From Antedon mediterranea (lineage: Eukaryota; Echinodermata; Crinoidea; Comatulida; Antedonidae): DNA of 64,000 nucleotides. Both the position numbers and the translations under genes were made by a program. Location of the stretch: positions 38,829,304-38,893,303 of the forward strand of contig NC_092671.1 in NCBI RefSeq assembly GCF_964355755.1. The letters are read 5' to 3'. How positions within the stretch are numbered: position 1 is the first letter of the stretch; each line of letters opens with the position of its first letter. This document shows positions 50,801 through 62,149 of the stretch, in pieces. The notes under the pieces were generated by a model. It saw nothing but the letters and a program-made list of their open reading frames with translations. It searched no databases and had not been told where the DNA came from.

Positions 50801-51334
50801 ATTAAAACGTTTTCAGGAAGCTATTGTATTGTAGATACAAAATCATGTGAACTTTTTGCCAATCAGATGTTGTGACGTCATCATATGGCCAGTTGAATAA
50901 AAAAAGTTGTATTTTCATATTTTGCGTAATAGTTCATCACATTTAAAAGGGTGCGCATCTATATTTTACGTATTCAAATTTCTTCTACACGTTAATATGT
51001 TGTTCCTAAGATAATTTCCTTCTGAAATTGCTATCTAAGTGTTTCATTTTGATACCGTCGCCATGTTAAAAATTGCAATAAATGGCGGATCCCGTAATTT
51101 CACCTATTCTACACTGTATATAATATGTATACAGATTATACTGTAGTGTTTGCATGTATATACTATATGACACAAAATTGACAGAATTCAGCACTAACAG
51201 CATATCATATTCTTCAGTTCTTTTCATAATGCCATAATCTTTATCTGTGTGCAACATTCCAACGTATGACGTGCACGTGGCGTTTGTCGTGGTGCGGATA
51301 ACTAACTCGTCAAAGTGACGAGTTTCATGTCTAG
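47850..51334 (+). mobile_element. Helentron-like element Y1, nested in X
   Basis: 5' palindrome 47850-47875 (AGTTATCCGCT, TAGT, AGCGGATAACT). The 3' subterminal GCGGATAACT (51294-51303) is the inverse of its first ten bases, then comes the hairpin AACTCGTCA-AAG-TGACGAGTT and CTAG (51331-51334). Without Y2 it is 1890 bp. Its left part contains a block duplicated at about 297-bp spacing (49551 and 49848), both starting ATCTCAAAAACKTGTAAACA. Confidence 0.75.
47919..49513 (+). mobile_element. Helentron-like element Y2, nested in Y1
   Basis: 5' palindrome 47919-47950: a perfect 32-bp inverted repeat starting AGTTATCCGCTTGGTA. The 3' GCGGATAACT (49473-49482), hairpin 49483-49503 and CTAG (49510-49513) follow. 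The 1595-bp body is closely similar to Y1, especially the last 450 bp. It is inserted in a poly-T run of Y1. Confidence 0.8.
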
Positions 51335-52946
51335 TTATTGTTATTATTCTTCTTTCTGTACACTTTTTGTTTAGCAATTATCTCAAAAACTTGAATAACA
51401 ATGATCACACAAATTTCACAATGTCTTTCAAATACTTTAACTTAGCCATAATAAGCTTTTCAGCGGGATCACTCAACCGTGACGTTACGTATACGCGATT
51501 TTGTGAAATCACATTATCAATCATATGTCCATAATTGATTATCAAATATTTATGAAATTCACTACACGTAAATTTCAGGTCAAGGTAAAAAATATTAGCA
51601 AATAAAAACTCGCGCGTCTCAAGGTCATGCACGTGAAATCGCGCGTAAAGATTTTAAAAAGGTCAAAATTAAGTTTTGATCAATTTAGAGCATGAATTAG
51701 GCCATTTGCGTGTTTCAAAAAATTACTGCGCAAAAATACGTTTTTGCGCACGCAATCCTTAAAAAGCGTAGAAAATAAAATTTGATGTGTACATCACATT
51801 CTGCACACAATCCTTAGTACATTCTCCGATTTTGAGTCCAGTCCGACTTAAAATAACGGTATACGAGCAAGTTAAACATGACAAAATGCGCACATTAATT
51901 GAACAAAAGTGCTAAAAATGGTAAAAAGTAGGGCCCTTTTAAAATGAATATAACTCTTCAGAATGGAAGATGACCCCCAATTTTTTTAACTTAATATGGA
52001 AGCCAATGAGTTGCAGATATAAATGTATATACACATTAGACGTACAAAATGGTATGACGTCATCAAATGGCCACTTGAATTTAAAAATTAGTAATTTTTA
52101 TCTTTTTGTGTGGGTTATCACATTCAATAGAGCGCATCTCCGTTATTTGAACCAAATTTTTGCTCAACTTTTAGTATGTGCTTGCTCAATTAATTATCTT
52201 TCTCATGAGTTGTCAACATTTTCATTTTGATGACGTCATCATGCGTAAAAACTTGAATAACCTAGGTCGTGTATTTTCAGCTACACCATACATTTGAATA
52301 TCTTACAGCTCTTCAGAATTAAAGGTGACCTTGAAGATTATAACTTATTATGAAAGCTGATTAAATGTAGATATGAATTCATATAAAAATTAAGCCTATC
52401 GGATGTTGTGACGTTATCTTATGGCCAGTTGAAGTTAAAAAGTAGTTTTTAAATTTCTTTAGTTGAAGTTATACAAATTTCAAAGAGCGCGCATTGCGCT
52501 TCTACGTGTCAAATTCTCTTCCAATCCTTATATTTATTTGCTCAATTCATTATCTTTCGTAATTGTCATCTTCGAGTTTATTTTGATAATTCTATCATAC
52601 CAACAATTTAGAACACGATGTGGGTCCCGTAATTTCACCTACGCTACACTGTATATAGATATACAGTATATACTGTACATATTGTATATGGCATATGATA
52701 GGCACTATAAGCGTATGCATCATGTCATAGGATGGCGTACATCAACTTTTTACGATCGTATGTTAACGTACATGCATGTTTAAAAAATGTTAATTTCATT
52801 AAAATGATAAAAATGATCACCTATAATTCGTCAAAGTGACGAATTAAATTCTAGTTAATACTTATTATTACTTTTACTGGAAAAAGTTGGTAACTGCCTA
52901 AACGACCTTGCTATGTAGAGATAAATGCAAGGTTGTTGAACTCTAT

Positions 52947-54036
52947 GGTTGTGTTCGTACGTATAAAAAAATAAGCGTTTATTTTCAACCTAGCCCCAAG
53001 GCATGCATCAGACACCGTTCGTACGTACAGATTATTTACCGATTATAACCAGTTTTATGCCCATGCTTGAACGATTCATGGCCATGAAAAAAACACCACG
53101 GTGTAAAGCATATGCCCTGCGACTTTGCCGCGAAAAAACGCCGGTGACAAACGCCTATGCTTATACACTGTGGTGTTTTTCGATGGATTTTAAGTAGTGA
53201 CAAAAAAATGTCTAATTTTTTTCAATTACACAGTGATGTAGGCCAATCTTTTAAGAACATTTCACAGTAATTTGTTTTCTCATACGATCCTCCGTTCAAG
53301 AGTTACGATTTTTTAATTAACATGGTGTCCTGAAATCCTGTGAAAACGCTATGTTATTTCTGTTGGTTACGCTTCGTTGCACGGCATAATTTGTTTGTCA
53401 TCGATCGAAGATGTCTTCTGTTTTGTGAAAAAGGCGTTCACTGTTATTAAATATTTTTACCAACTACAACTTGTTTTCTTACGACCACCTTTAATGCACT
53501 TTCAGGGAACAATTTCATTTTAAAATTTTGTTTAGCAATTATTGCTTATCAAACTGATTTTTTAGTCGAGAAACATAGTTTTGTATTGTCTTTTTTGCTA
53601 CACAATTTTATAAATGTGTAGCAATAAGGTTGTTTTGTATAGCTTTTTGCTATGCTACACTGGCGAAATTATTCCCTGACTTTGAAGCTGAAAATCCTGC
53701 CAAGATATGCCTACTCCTTACGACCATTTTTATGTTACTTGACGATGATTTTGAGCCTACCCTGAACAACGATTTAGACCAAAATATTGACGATCGACGT
53801 TCTAGCCCTGCAAACCAACAAGGACAACACCGCCTCAAACACGAACGTTGTTATCGGAGATTAATTACACGCCGTAGGCTGATCGGAGATTTATTATACG
53901 CCCGTAGGCTGAATTTACCTCTAAATTTGGTGGACTTTTTACCTCGTTTGTTAAATAGCTAAAGGCAAAATTTAATTACCGCACGCGACTTCACAGCGGG
54001 AATAACTGGTAAATTTCAACCCGTACGAACGGGCCC
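52947..54036 (+). mobile_element. Candidate DNA transposon (Harbinger-like ends), 1.09 kb
   Basis: The ends GGTTGTGTTCGTACG and CGTACGAACGGGCCC are imperfect inverted repeats, flanked on both sides by TAT. The short 3-bp duplication suits the PIF/Harbinger group, but the superfamily is inference. The interior is richer in GC than the flanks and carries one open frame, 53630-53962. Confidence 0.5.
53630..53962 (+). CDS. Hypothetical 110-residue frame inside the candidate transposon
   Basis: An open frame with an acidic middle (DDDFEPTLNNDLDQN) and an Arg-rich C-terminal part (CYRRLITRRRLIGDLLYARR). There is no DDE triad and no recognised transposase motif. It could be a remnant of the element's DNA-binding protein, or only a chance frame. 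Its codon content is more balanced than the surrounding AT-rich DNA. Confidence 0.3.
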   Translation: MFCIAFCYATLAKLFPDFEAENPAKICLLLTTIFMLLDDDFEPTLNNDLDQNIDDRRSSPANQQGQHRLKHERCYRRLITRRRLIGDLLYARRLNLPLNLVDFLPRLLNS

Positions 54037-56169
54037 TATAATGTATTCAACTCTGGTAGAGTAATTTAAAATATAAAATAAATTAAATGTTCTATGAAAA
54101 CCACCTATACTGATTATTAACAGTATTATGGGGGTGCTACAGGGTAAAGAAATTTGATTTAGATTTCCATACAGTTCTACCTACGCAATTTCACATCTGG
54201 TAAGCTTCGTTAAGATAAAAGATTGCTTGTTTGTGGGTGCACTTGGTTATTTCAATGTTAAGAAAATCGTCTGGATGTATACCTGCAGCAGGAAGTGTAC
54301 TTACTTGGGACCAACAGAAAATCATGATATTTTTACCTCCATCCATCATCCATCCGGTCCATTCATAATGCATGATGCATCATTCATGAAATGGCTGCCC
54401 AGCCAGATCAACCATCACAATAAAACAACCAAAGACTTGTGTGTCTACATACAGACGGAGTTCCATACAGACTACCGCTCTGCTGTTCATAAAACAACCA
54501 TAACTACAGTACCAGACGGTCTAGGCCTAGCTAACAAACTAACCTAGCTAGGCCTCCTCCTCCCCCCGAAGGGTAATTTCTCATTGACATGAAATATGGC
54601 TGGCTAGCTAGGCAAGGCCTTATTAGGCTTAGTAGGCCTAGTAGTAGGCCTAGGCCTAGGCCTAGGCCTACATGGATCTCCGCCTACATTACAAACATTT
54701 TGAAATAATTGATATAATTACACTAAAATACAACCTACCAGCCTCCATCATGATTAAAAGATGGAATACAACAACTTGTTTGTATAAATACAGCTAATAA
54801 TACTAGCTTTTGTTCGTGAATCAAGGCTCAAGCTCCTAGGGAGAAGCATGCACAAAATACAGCCAGTTGTGTTGTTTCGGGATGATGATGCTACCGCCGC
54901 CGCGCCGCGCGAGATGGATAAAAATACCAGCGTGCTTTGTTTGATAGAGGGCTCACCTCCATATACCACCAGAAGAAGTTTTATTTTTTTGGTGAAAATT
55001 GTTGTTTTATTATTTGCCATTGTTTTGTGTACCACATTATAAAACAAACATTTGTTATACCTACATACCGAGAAAATAAAATACAGTACGTAAAACGAGT
55101 AAATACAGGATAATCTCACAATTTTCCAACAAAAACAGACGTTTTCACCATTATACAGTCCAAAGTTGCCGTCATCAACCAATGTGAAATAATAAACAAA
55201 TAATACATAAGTTTTAATATAGATATTTTATTAGGCCATGACTCGTAACAATTTCTTTGATTTTTCAATGTTTTTCTCATTTTCATATTATGTACTTTAT
55301 CTAATTCCATTTTAATATAAGATGTTCTTTTAATGTGATAACTTTTTTATATGTGCAAAATAAAACTGTCACGTTTTATGTTAGCCTATGGTTGTATTGT
55401 CTTTACTGAAAGGAATAAAATTAAATAAATAAATAAATATTTTGGGAAATTTTACACAATTTAGCCTTTGTCTACAATGTAAATTTTCGTTTTATTTAAT
55501 AAAACCCTTGAATGAATGAATGAATGAATATACGTAAGTTCAATCAATCCCACATCGTTTTTATCTACCCATTCAAAGTGGAACAGTCCCACGCGATAAC
55601 AATTGTATTCATAATTGAGCATTGGGCTCGATATGGGATGGCATGCTACGAAACTTCAAACAGAATTTATCATATTTGACCACATATACTCTGAATAATA
55701 ATGTATTTAGTACCTACTTTAGTGGCTAATTCTGTGGTATTTACGTAATAATATAGCAATCTTTGTTATTATTTGTCACGAATCCTGGTATTTTTGTTTG
55801 GCCTGTGCGTCATAATATAATGCATACGACGTCTGTCATTTTAGTCTTACACATTCATCTGAATGATGACTAGGCCAGGACTGTTTTTAAAGCACCTTGG
55901 TATTACTTCGATAATAATACACTTTTGTTTCGTTGCTGTGCAGTGATTTAGCTAATACCTGGTATTCAGACTTTTTTTGCCATTTTTTTTCATTCATTCG
56001 GATCGGATTATTCAGGTTTCATTATTGTTCTTATAAATTTGTAAAGTTGCCCAGCGTGACGTGATAGCCAAAAACGGAAACTGCAATCGTTTCCCAGCAT
56101 TGAAATAGGTGTCGAAACCCGGAAAGACGAACATTGTGTTTTTTACCTTTCGGCGAGTTTCATATTAAT
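54037..56169. other. Intergenic; possible 5' region of the ADAR-like gene
   Basis: Holds a GGCCTA-rich tract (54625-54672) and a GC-rich patch at 54885-54920 (CCGCCGCGCCGCGCGAG). The patch could be the minus-strand ADARB1-like promoter, by position only. The stretch 55900-56169 should contain the start of the EGF-receptor transcript. Confidence 0.3.
54625..54672. repeat. GGCCTA short tandem repeat
   Basis: Runs of TAGGCC hexamers, with diverged copies on the left (GGCTTAGTAGGCC). Confidence 0.85.
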
Positions 56170-59100
56170 ATGGATACTTACTTGTTTGGTTTAATTGTGA
56201 CGACAATTTTACTTTTATGTAAAAATTCAGTCGTCTTGTCCAAAGAAGAAGAACAGCACTTATGTAGGTAAGTCAATGAGACAGAGGCCTTAGGATCAGA
56301 TCAACTGTCAATACTGTGTAAGAATGTGTCCAGGAAGAGTCTAATATTGACACATCGAATAGTTCTATCAATGACATCAACTTTAAGTAAGCCTATACTA
56401 CCCCCAAAGGGGTGTATGATATTATTTATAAAGGAGGGTATAGGGGTAATGATGTCAACGCAATGTAGAATTGTTAAGAAAATCGTTATATGACCTGATA
56501 TGCAGACTCAATTCAAGTGAAAATGTTTTAGTCTCAACGATTATAGGCAAGTCTTGTATAAGTCAAAAATGCTCTCTAGGTGGAATGCTATCCTGAGATG
56601 AGTATTAGTTATTTGTCTACGGTTTATTTTTAATTCATTTATATGTAATTTATCTATGGACCAGAGATTACGAAATAAAAGATTGAATGAATGAATTATT
56701 TCTAATCTCTTAAAAGGTTGTATTAGGCCACATGTCAGCCAAGTTTTTCGATTTTCTTAAGTTGTCAGATCATTCAGTTTTAGTTCTTAATACTAATTAT
56801 TTTAGGTGGTATACCCCCGGGTATACCTTTATAATGACCACAGTATCACCCATTGAAAGGCGAGTATACAAATTAATGACTCACCGAAATTCCTTTATAC
56901 AAATTAATGATCGTACCTCACTGTCAACCAAAAACCATCGCAAACGGATTACGGTGATTAAGATCGTCGTATGACACATAGATTTGAAAGTATACCCTCG
57001 ATTAAGTACCACTTTATATTTAAAATAAACTCAATTATACAAGACTCAACCCACTCATTACACTCAGATATTATTATTAGCAGATCAGGAAGGGCTAGAC
57101 TGCCAACACTTGAAATCACAATGCCATAGGCCCACAATTCCGATGATAATTGGATACTTTTTTTTCTTATTTTAAGTTTTCCTGTTGTAACCCGCTATGA
57201 TAGATGTTGGAACTTTTTGACAAGATATTATAGCTGTGATGTTGATTATTGGTAAGATTATTTGTATATTTTAACATAGCGAATGTAATATATCATGATC
57301 ACTACAAAATGATGTGAGAAACAATGAGTGTATTATAATTAATAATAATATTTAATAATTTATTTAATTCAATTATCATACTGGATAAAAGAGCCAATGA
57401 TGATGAAATAAAAGTGGAAAACCCACAGAAGACAAAAAAAAAAATAATTAAAACGGTCTTTCAGTTGGCAACATAAACCGCGTGTTATTATACGGTATTT
57501 GAGAAAATAATATTTTAATTTTAGGTATATTGGATGCTGTAGTGGATGGACAGGGAAAGACTGTACGCAAGGTAGGTTCTCTTCCAGTCATAGACCATAA
57601 TATTAAAATACATTTAAATGTAGACTGAAGGAGAAGATACGGTAATTTGTTAACAAGTAAAATATGTTAAGGCTCAGACGGCTGAATACTGGGTTTTATA
57701 TGAAGCGGTTTTTTTTCTAAAAAAGTGGGCGTTTCTTGATAACGCTGCAACCGATTGACTTGCGAGCTGCGCCAACTTGTGTACCACATCCCCCTCCTCT
57801 CCCTACCTGGGGATTTCTAGTTGACTTTAATTTAATCATGCGTCTGATGAGTACATGCGATCGAAAATCTACCTATGGATTCATGCAACGTATGTTGAAT
57901 AGTGGTAAAATCATTGTTGCTTGTGTTTGCAAACATAATTATATGCTACATAACTCCTAAATGAATGGAGATGGAGAAGCATTCTATATACTTAAGTTTA
58001 GAGTTGTCTTTTTCTGTTTATTAATATGGATGATATTTCAGAAATTTAAAAAAATTGAATTGAATTGAATTGAATAAGGACCAAAATAATGTTTTTTTAA
58101 TTAATTATGTTGTCATTATAAAGTGTGTGAATCAGGGCATCATGGTTACAATTGCGAGGAAGATTGTGAATGTGACAGTGAAGAAGAAGATGTATGCAAC
58201 TCTGTGGATGGGTCGTGTGGTAATAAGGCACAGTGTATGCACTGCAACACCTACCAACGCTGTAATGGAGACACCAAATGTGAGTGTATGCCCGGGTGGC
58301 AAGGAGAGCATTGTAATATGCCGTGCGATGAAGGTGCCTACGGACAACACTGTAATCAGACGTGTGACTGTGTTAACGGTATGTGTAGCAACATAGACGG
58401 TGAATGTATATGTGAAACTGGATGGTCTGGTACGACCTGCAATATGACGTGTACTACGGGTTTCTATGGTAATCAATGCGATCAACCATGTAACTGTTCT
58501 AACTCTGCTTCGTGCGATCCTGTCACTGGCACCTGTGATTGCCCACCTGGATTTTATGGTGATAAGTAAGTAACTTTGATTTCGATTCTATTATTTTTAT
58601 TAAGCATAATACTTAATGCAAATTGGATTATTATTGTTGCCAAGTATTCCTTACAACAAACTGTTAATTAATGTATCACAACTATATCTCTATTTTTAAT
58701 TTACAGGTGTCAAACTGTTTGTCCACCTGGATTTTTTGGCAAGAACTGCTCAACTGGTTGCCTCTGTAGCGTCGGTCAAGATTGTGACGCAGTTACTGGT
58801 GCTTGTGAAGGAGGTAGTTGTGCCATCATTGGCATCGTTTTCTCATCATCATCATCATCATCATCATCATCAATTTTCACATAACATGTTATTTCATACT
58901 GTTACCATTCTCAACAACAAAAACGAGATACAGTCAGTTTCTTCCACAGTTCCTTTTTTAATATTCAATATTGTTAATCTTTGTAGATGAACTAAAAGAC
59001 GCCAATTCCAGCGTCCAGGACTCCAGCAAAGGAGTAGCGATTGGCGTCAGCGTATCCGCAGTCTTCTTATGTCTTATCATGGTCTGTGTCATGGTGGTGC

Positions 59101-60131
59101 TATGGAAGAGAAGACAAGGACGTACGTCGAAATCTGTCGTCGGCGAAGCAGCAGCAGAGATATCAGAATCTCCAGGTAGTCGTCAAAGTAATCTTTATCG
59201 TATCCATCTGGTTCCTCAAAGCTCTCTTGATGACATCGTCATGGTTGGAAACTTTCACTCGCAAGGCCGTAGTGAGAGGTTAAAAACAGACGAGGCAAAG
59301 ATGCTTTAAGATATAATTATTATTATAAAATAAGACGATCTGTGCTGGTTAATTGGGGACGGTGGTGAAAATTAAAAATTTCAGACGATGCGAGCCTCAT
59401 GCTGGCTACGGCCCTGACTCAACCTTGATGTCGGAAAAATCATAATTGCTTAGATAGTTACCATTGTATTCTAAACTTAATAAATAAATTCTTCTTTAAT
59501 TCCATTTCTAGATATTGGTTTATCTGCACAAAGTACCGACAATACGGCTACACCATCACCCTTACCGACGTACCATACTCTAGAACAACCAGGTGGTAAT
59601 CTCTACTACGAAGTTGACATTGGTAACCGACCGCAACATACTTACGAAAATGACAACAGAGTAAAAGCGATCAATGGTATTGAGGATGATGGAGAATATG
59701 ACATGCTCCGAGGAAACCAGCAGCCACAGGTTGACCGATTTAATCCTAAAACGAGTACAGACTTAGCTGATGATAAAACCACATCCACACAGTACGACAT
59801 TACAACCCCGTTTCCTCATCTGGAGAGTGGCACACCAGGGAATTATGAGGAGCTATCTGAATGTTACGAAACAGTTGGCGATACGTCGTACGCAATACCA
59901 ATACCATTACAACAACAAAAATCGCCATCAACGCCAAATGACTATAGCAAACTTAACAGAGAAATGTGTCCAACTGCAGATGAAGACAGCGGCGGCGATT
60001 ATGGAAAGTTATTAAAAGTTGAAGAATTTAATGAAAGCGACGAGGAATACGACACACTTGGAGTAGTTAAACACAAACGTACAAACAATAGTAGTAATGA
60101 TACATACAATGTTTTGAAAGTAGAACTTTAA
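56170..60131 (+). CDS. EGF-repeat transmembrane receptor, MEGF10/Draper/SREC-like
   Basis: A likely cell-surface engulfment or scavenger receptor. Six exons, 56170-56267, 57525-57571, 58124-58565, 58707-58813, 58987-59175 and 59512-60131, have GT-AG borders and join to 501 codons with the stop. Exon 1 encodes a signal peptide (MDTYLFGLIVTTILLLC). Next are Cys-rich EGF/laminin-type repeats of the MEGF kind: GCCSGWTGKDC, CMPGWQGEHC, CETGWSGTTC, CPPGFYGDKC and CPPGFFGKNC. A membrane helix (GVSVSAVFLCLIMVCVMVVL) and a stop-transfer KRRQGR follow in exon 5. The tail of about 230 residues has seven YxxL motifs (YHTL, YDML, YEEL, YSKL, YGKL, YDTL, YNVL), as in Draper/MEGF10 signalling tails; paired spacings are about 15 residues, longer than a classical ITAM. 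It is shorter than MEGF10 (fewer EGF repeats, no evident EMI domain), so SREC/PEAR1-like is an equal option. Exon 5 stays open past its donor to a stop at 59307-59309. Confidence 0.85.
58845..58871. repeat. CAT microsatellite in an intron
   Basis: Nine CAT triplets between exons 4 and 5 of the EGF receptor gene. The frame running through it gives a His run and is not coding. Confidence 0.9.
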
Positions 60132-60142
60132 AAGGCATTGCT

Positions 60143-60238
60143 ACTGAAATGTTTATGTACTGAAATGTTTGTGTACTGAAATATTTGTGTACTGAAATAT
60201 TTGTGTCCTGAAATATTTGTGTCCTGAAATGTTTGTGT
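60143..60238. repeat. 16-bp minisatellite in the 3'UTR
   Basis: Six exact-length units of ACTGAAATRTTTGTGT start 11 bp after the receptor stop codon, so they are in the mRNA. Confidence 0.92.
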
Positions 60239-62149
60239 CTTATTAGTTATATGATAGGGTAGTTCCTTAGTACCATGGTATGAGCCTCTTAAACGTCTAG
60301 ACACTTTCAGAAACCAGTTTAAAATCACATAACTTTTATTTAACCGTTGCATTTAGACATAACACTGTACCTAACTAATTATCCCGTGTTATTCATCCAA
60401 TATTAACCCAACCAAAGTTAGATTAAATGCAGTTATAGAAAAACATGCCAAATTCAGATCATGCCTCTAAACTTTAACCTCCCTTACGATACCATATATT
60501 ACTATCCCCTTTCTCCCTAAATCAAAACAAACCCCCATTTAAACTATTATATAGTGCCCTCTTACTTTACTGATTATGTAATATATTTTATATCAGAAGT
60601 ATTGCTTTTAATTATATATAATATCTATATTATATATTGTACACCAATTCACATACAGTACATTTTACTCATTACTGACACCTACTATGCTTCTATGTTA
60701 ATACAGTATCATGTAAGTTGTTCTTTAGTAGTATAGGTAAAGAATCAACAGTACGCGCTGTTATATATAGAAGGATAGGAAACACAGACATGCTTTCATG
60801 GACGCGTAAGAATCCAGCAGCCGAACAACGGCGGGCTCTAGATATGGTTCCCGTCTAATTCCACGTTTGGATGGATCGTGATGATCTGATGTGTTCTCGC
60901 GTCTGTGCTCTACTAATTTTGATATTATTAATATTTTGATAATCATTTTGATAAATAATCATCGTTTGCATTTTATAGATAGTAGGCAAATAGTAACCAG
61001 GATGTGGTTTACGCCGCCAACGGAACTGTTGTATCTTCTCCTTTTATTATCTTTGATACAACTTACGAAAGTTAATAAACATTAAATTAGAGACATTGTA
61101 TCTGATCTTAGTTTTACATTTTTCTGAATTTGTTTACTCAATTTTAGCCTCTAAATAAACAATATGTGGTAATCCATGGATTTCAATAAAATAACTTTGT
61201 TTTGAATTATAGTAATTAATATTTAAACTGAACATACATATTTCATTTTTTGTTAATTAATTAAACATGAGTTTAAACAAAAAAACTCTTATTAAGTATT
61301 AACTACATAAGTTAAATACTTAAAAAACATAAATTATATTTAATCAAAACGATGATAAATTAATAATAATTTAATATCACGAAACAATAAATAAATTACA
61401 TTTATTTTTCTTATAATTAACACCCAACTTCTGATACACATACTTCACTTTGACAAAACCTCACATTAGATCACATCACATATATAAATAATTATCCATA
61501 AATTTGCACCATTTCATTTAAAACATTTTACTGAAGATAAAACCACTATATATATATTATATCTTGCGAAAACCACAAAATTAATTTCAAATATGAAAAC
61601 AAATTCTAAATAAAGTGAGGTAAAACATCATGACTCGTTATTTTGATTTTCCTGAAATGAACAAAACAAGTTTTAAATATTTACCACAATGGCTTAACTA
61701 ACTTTATTCAGACTTTATTTTATATTATCATATATCTTGCAATGTATAAGTCTACTGTTATTCAATTACTACTATTGATTCCAGTCAGAGGAGTATCTTT
61801 TAACTTTGGTAAGAGTTTTGTACGTAATTTCAGATGCTTTACGTTTGGTAACCAATATTAAATGAGTCATAACAATTGATCATTATTCAATTAATCAATA
61901 AACTTACCAATTAATTACCTTAAAATAATACTTTAATTATAAATAACAAGGTGACTGTACTACACTAACAGCTTTAAACTTAATCATGAAGTAATAACTA
62001 TTACTCCATAATTTGATAGATAGTTGAGTCATAGATTACTAACTATTACTCCATGGTTGAGTTGATACATCGTAAGTTGTTTATACATAATAGAATGCTA
62101 GGTTGGATCATTATATCTTCACAGTAGGTGGATGGACACTCCTTGATTG
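60239..62149. other. AT-rich intergenic between convergent genes
   Basis: The 3' ends of the plus-strand receptor and the minus-strand V-ATPase gene face each other. No further exon or repeat family is recognised. Confidence 0.45.

Larger units (their letters stand above)
47792..52854 (+). mobile_element. Helentron-like element X, outermost of three nested elements
   Basis: The 5' end is the palindrome 47792-47821 (AGGTGATCATTT, 6-base loop, inverse), after a T. The 3' end has AAATGATCACCT (52811-52822), the inverse of the first 12 bases, then a hairpin AATTCGTCA-AAG-TGACGAATT and CTAG (52851-52854) followed by T. Removing the nested insert (47850-51334) leaves a 1578-bp element and rejoins ATTATT with TTATTG, consistent with insertion between two Ts. 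There is no coding capacity. Confidence 0.75.

Noticed and set aside
49320-51377. Similar open frames (72 and 103 codons, minus strand) in both Y elements
   Set aside because: They run through the terminal hairpin, and their similarity is explained by the repeat itself. There is no start context and the frame differs upstream.
54191-54547. Overlapping frames on both strands near 54.2-54.5 kb that look partly coding
   Set aside because: The best minus-strand frame has no donor in the phase needed to join the ADAR-like exon at 45125, and the plus-strand frame has no acceptor or known family.
58132-58485. 117-codon minus-strand frame opposite the EGF exon
   Set aside because: It is a shadow of the Cys-rich coding exon on the plus strand, which has splice sites and EGF motifs.
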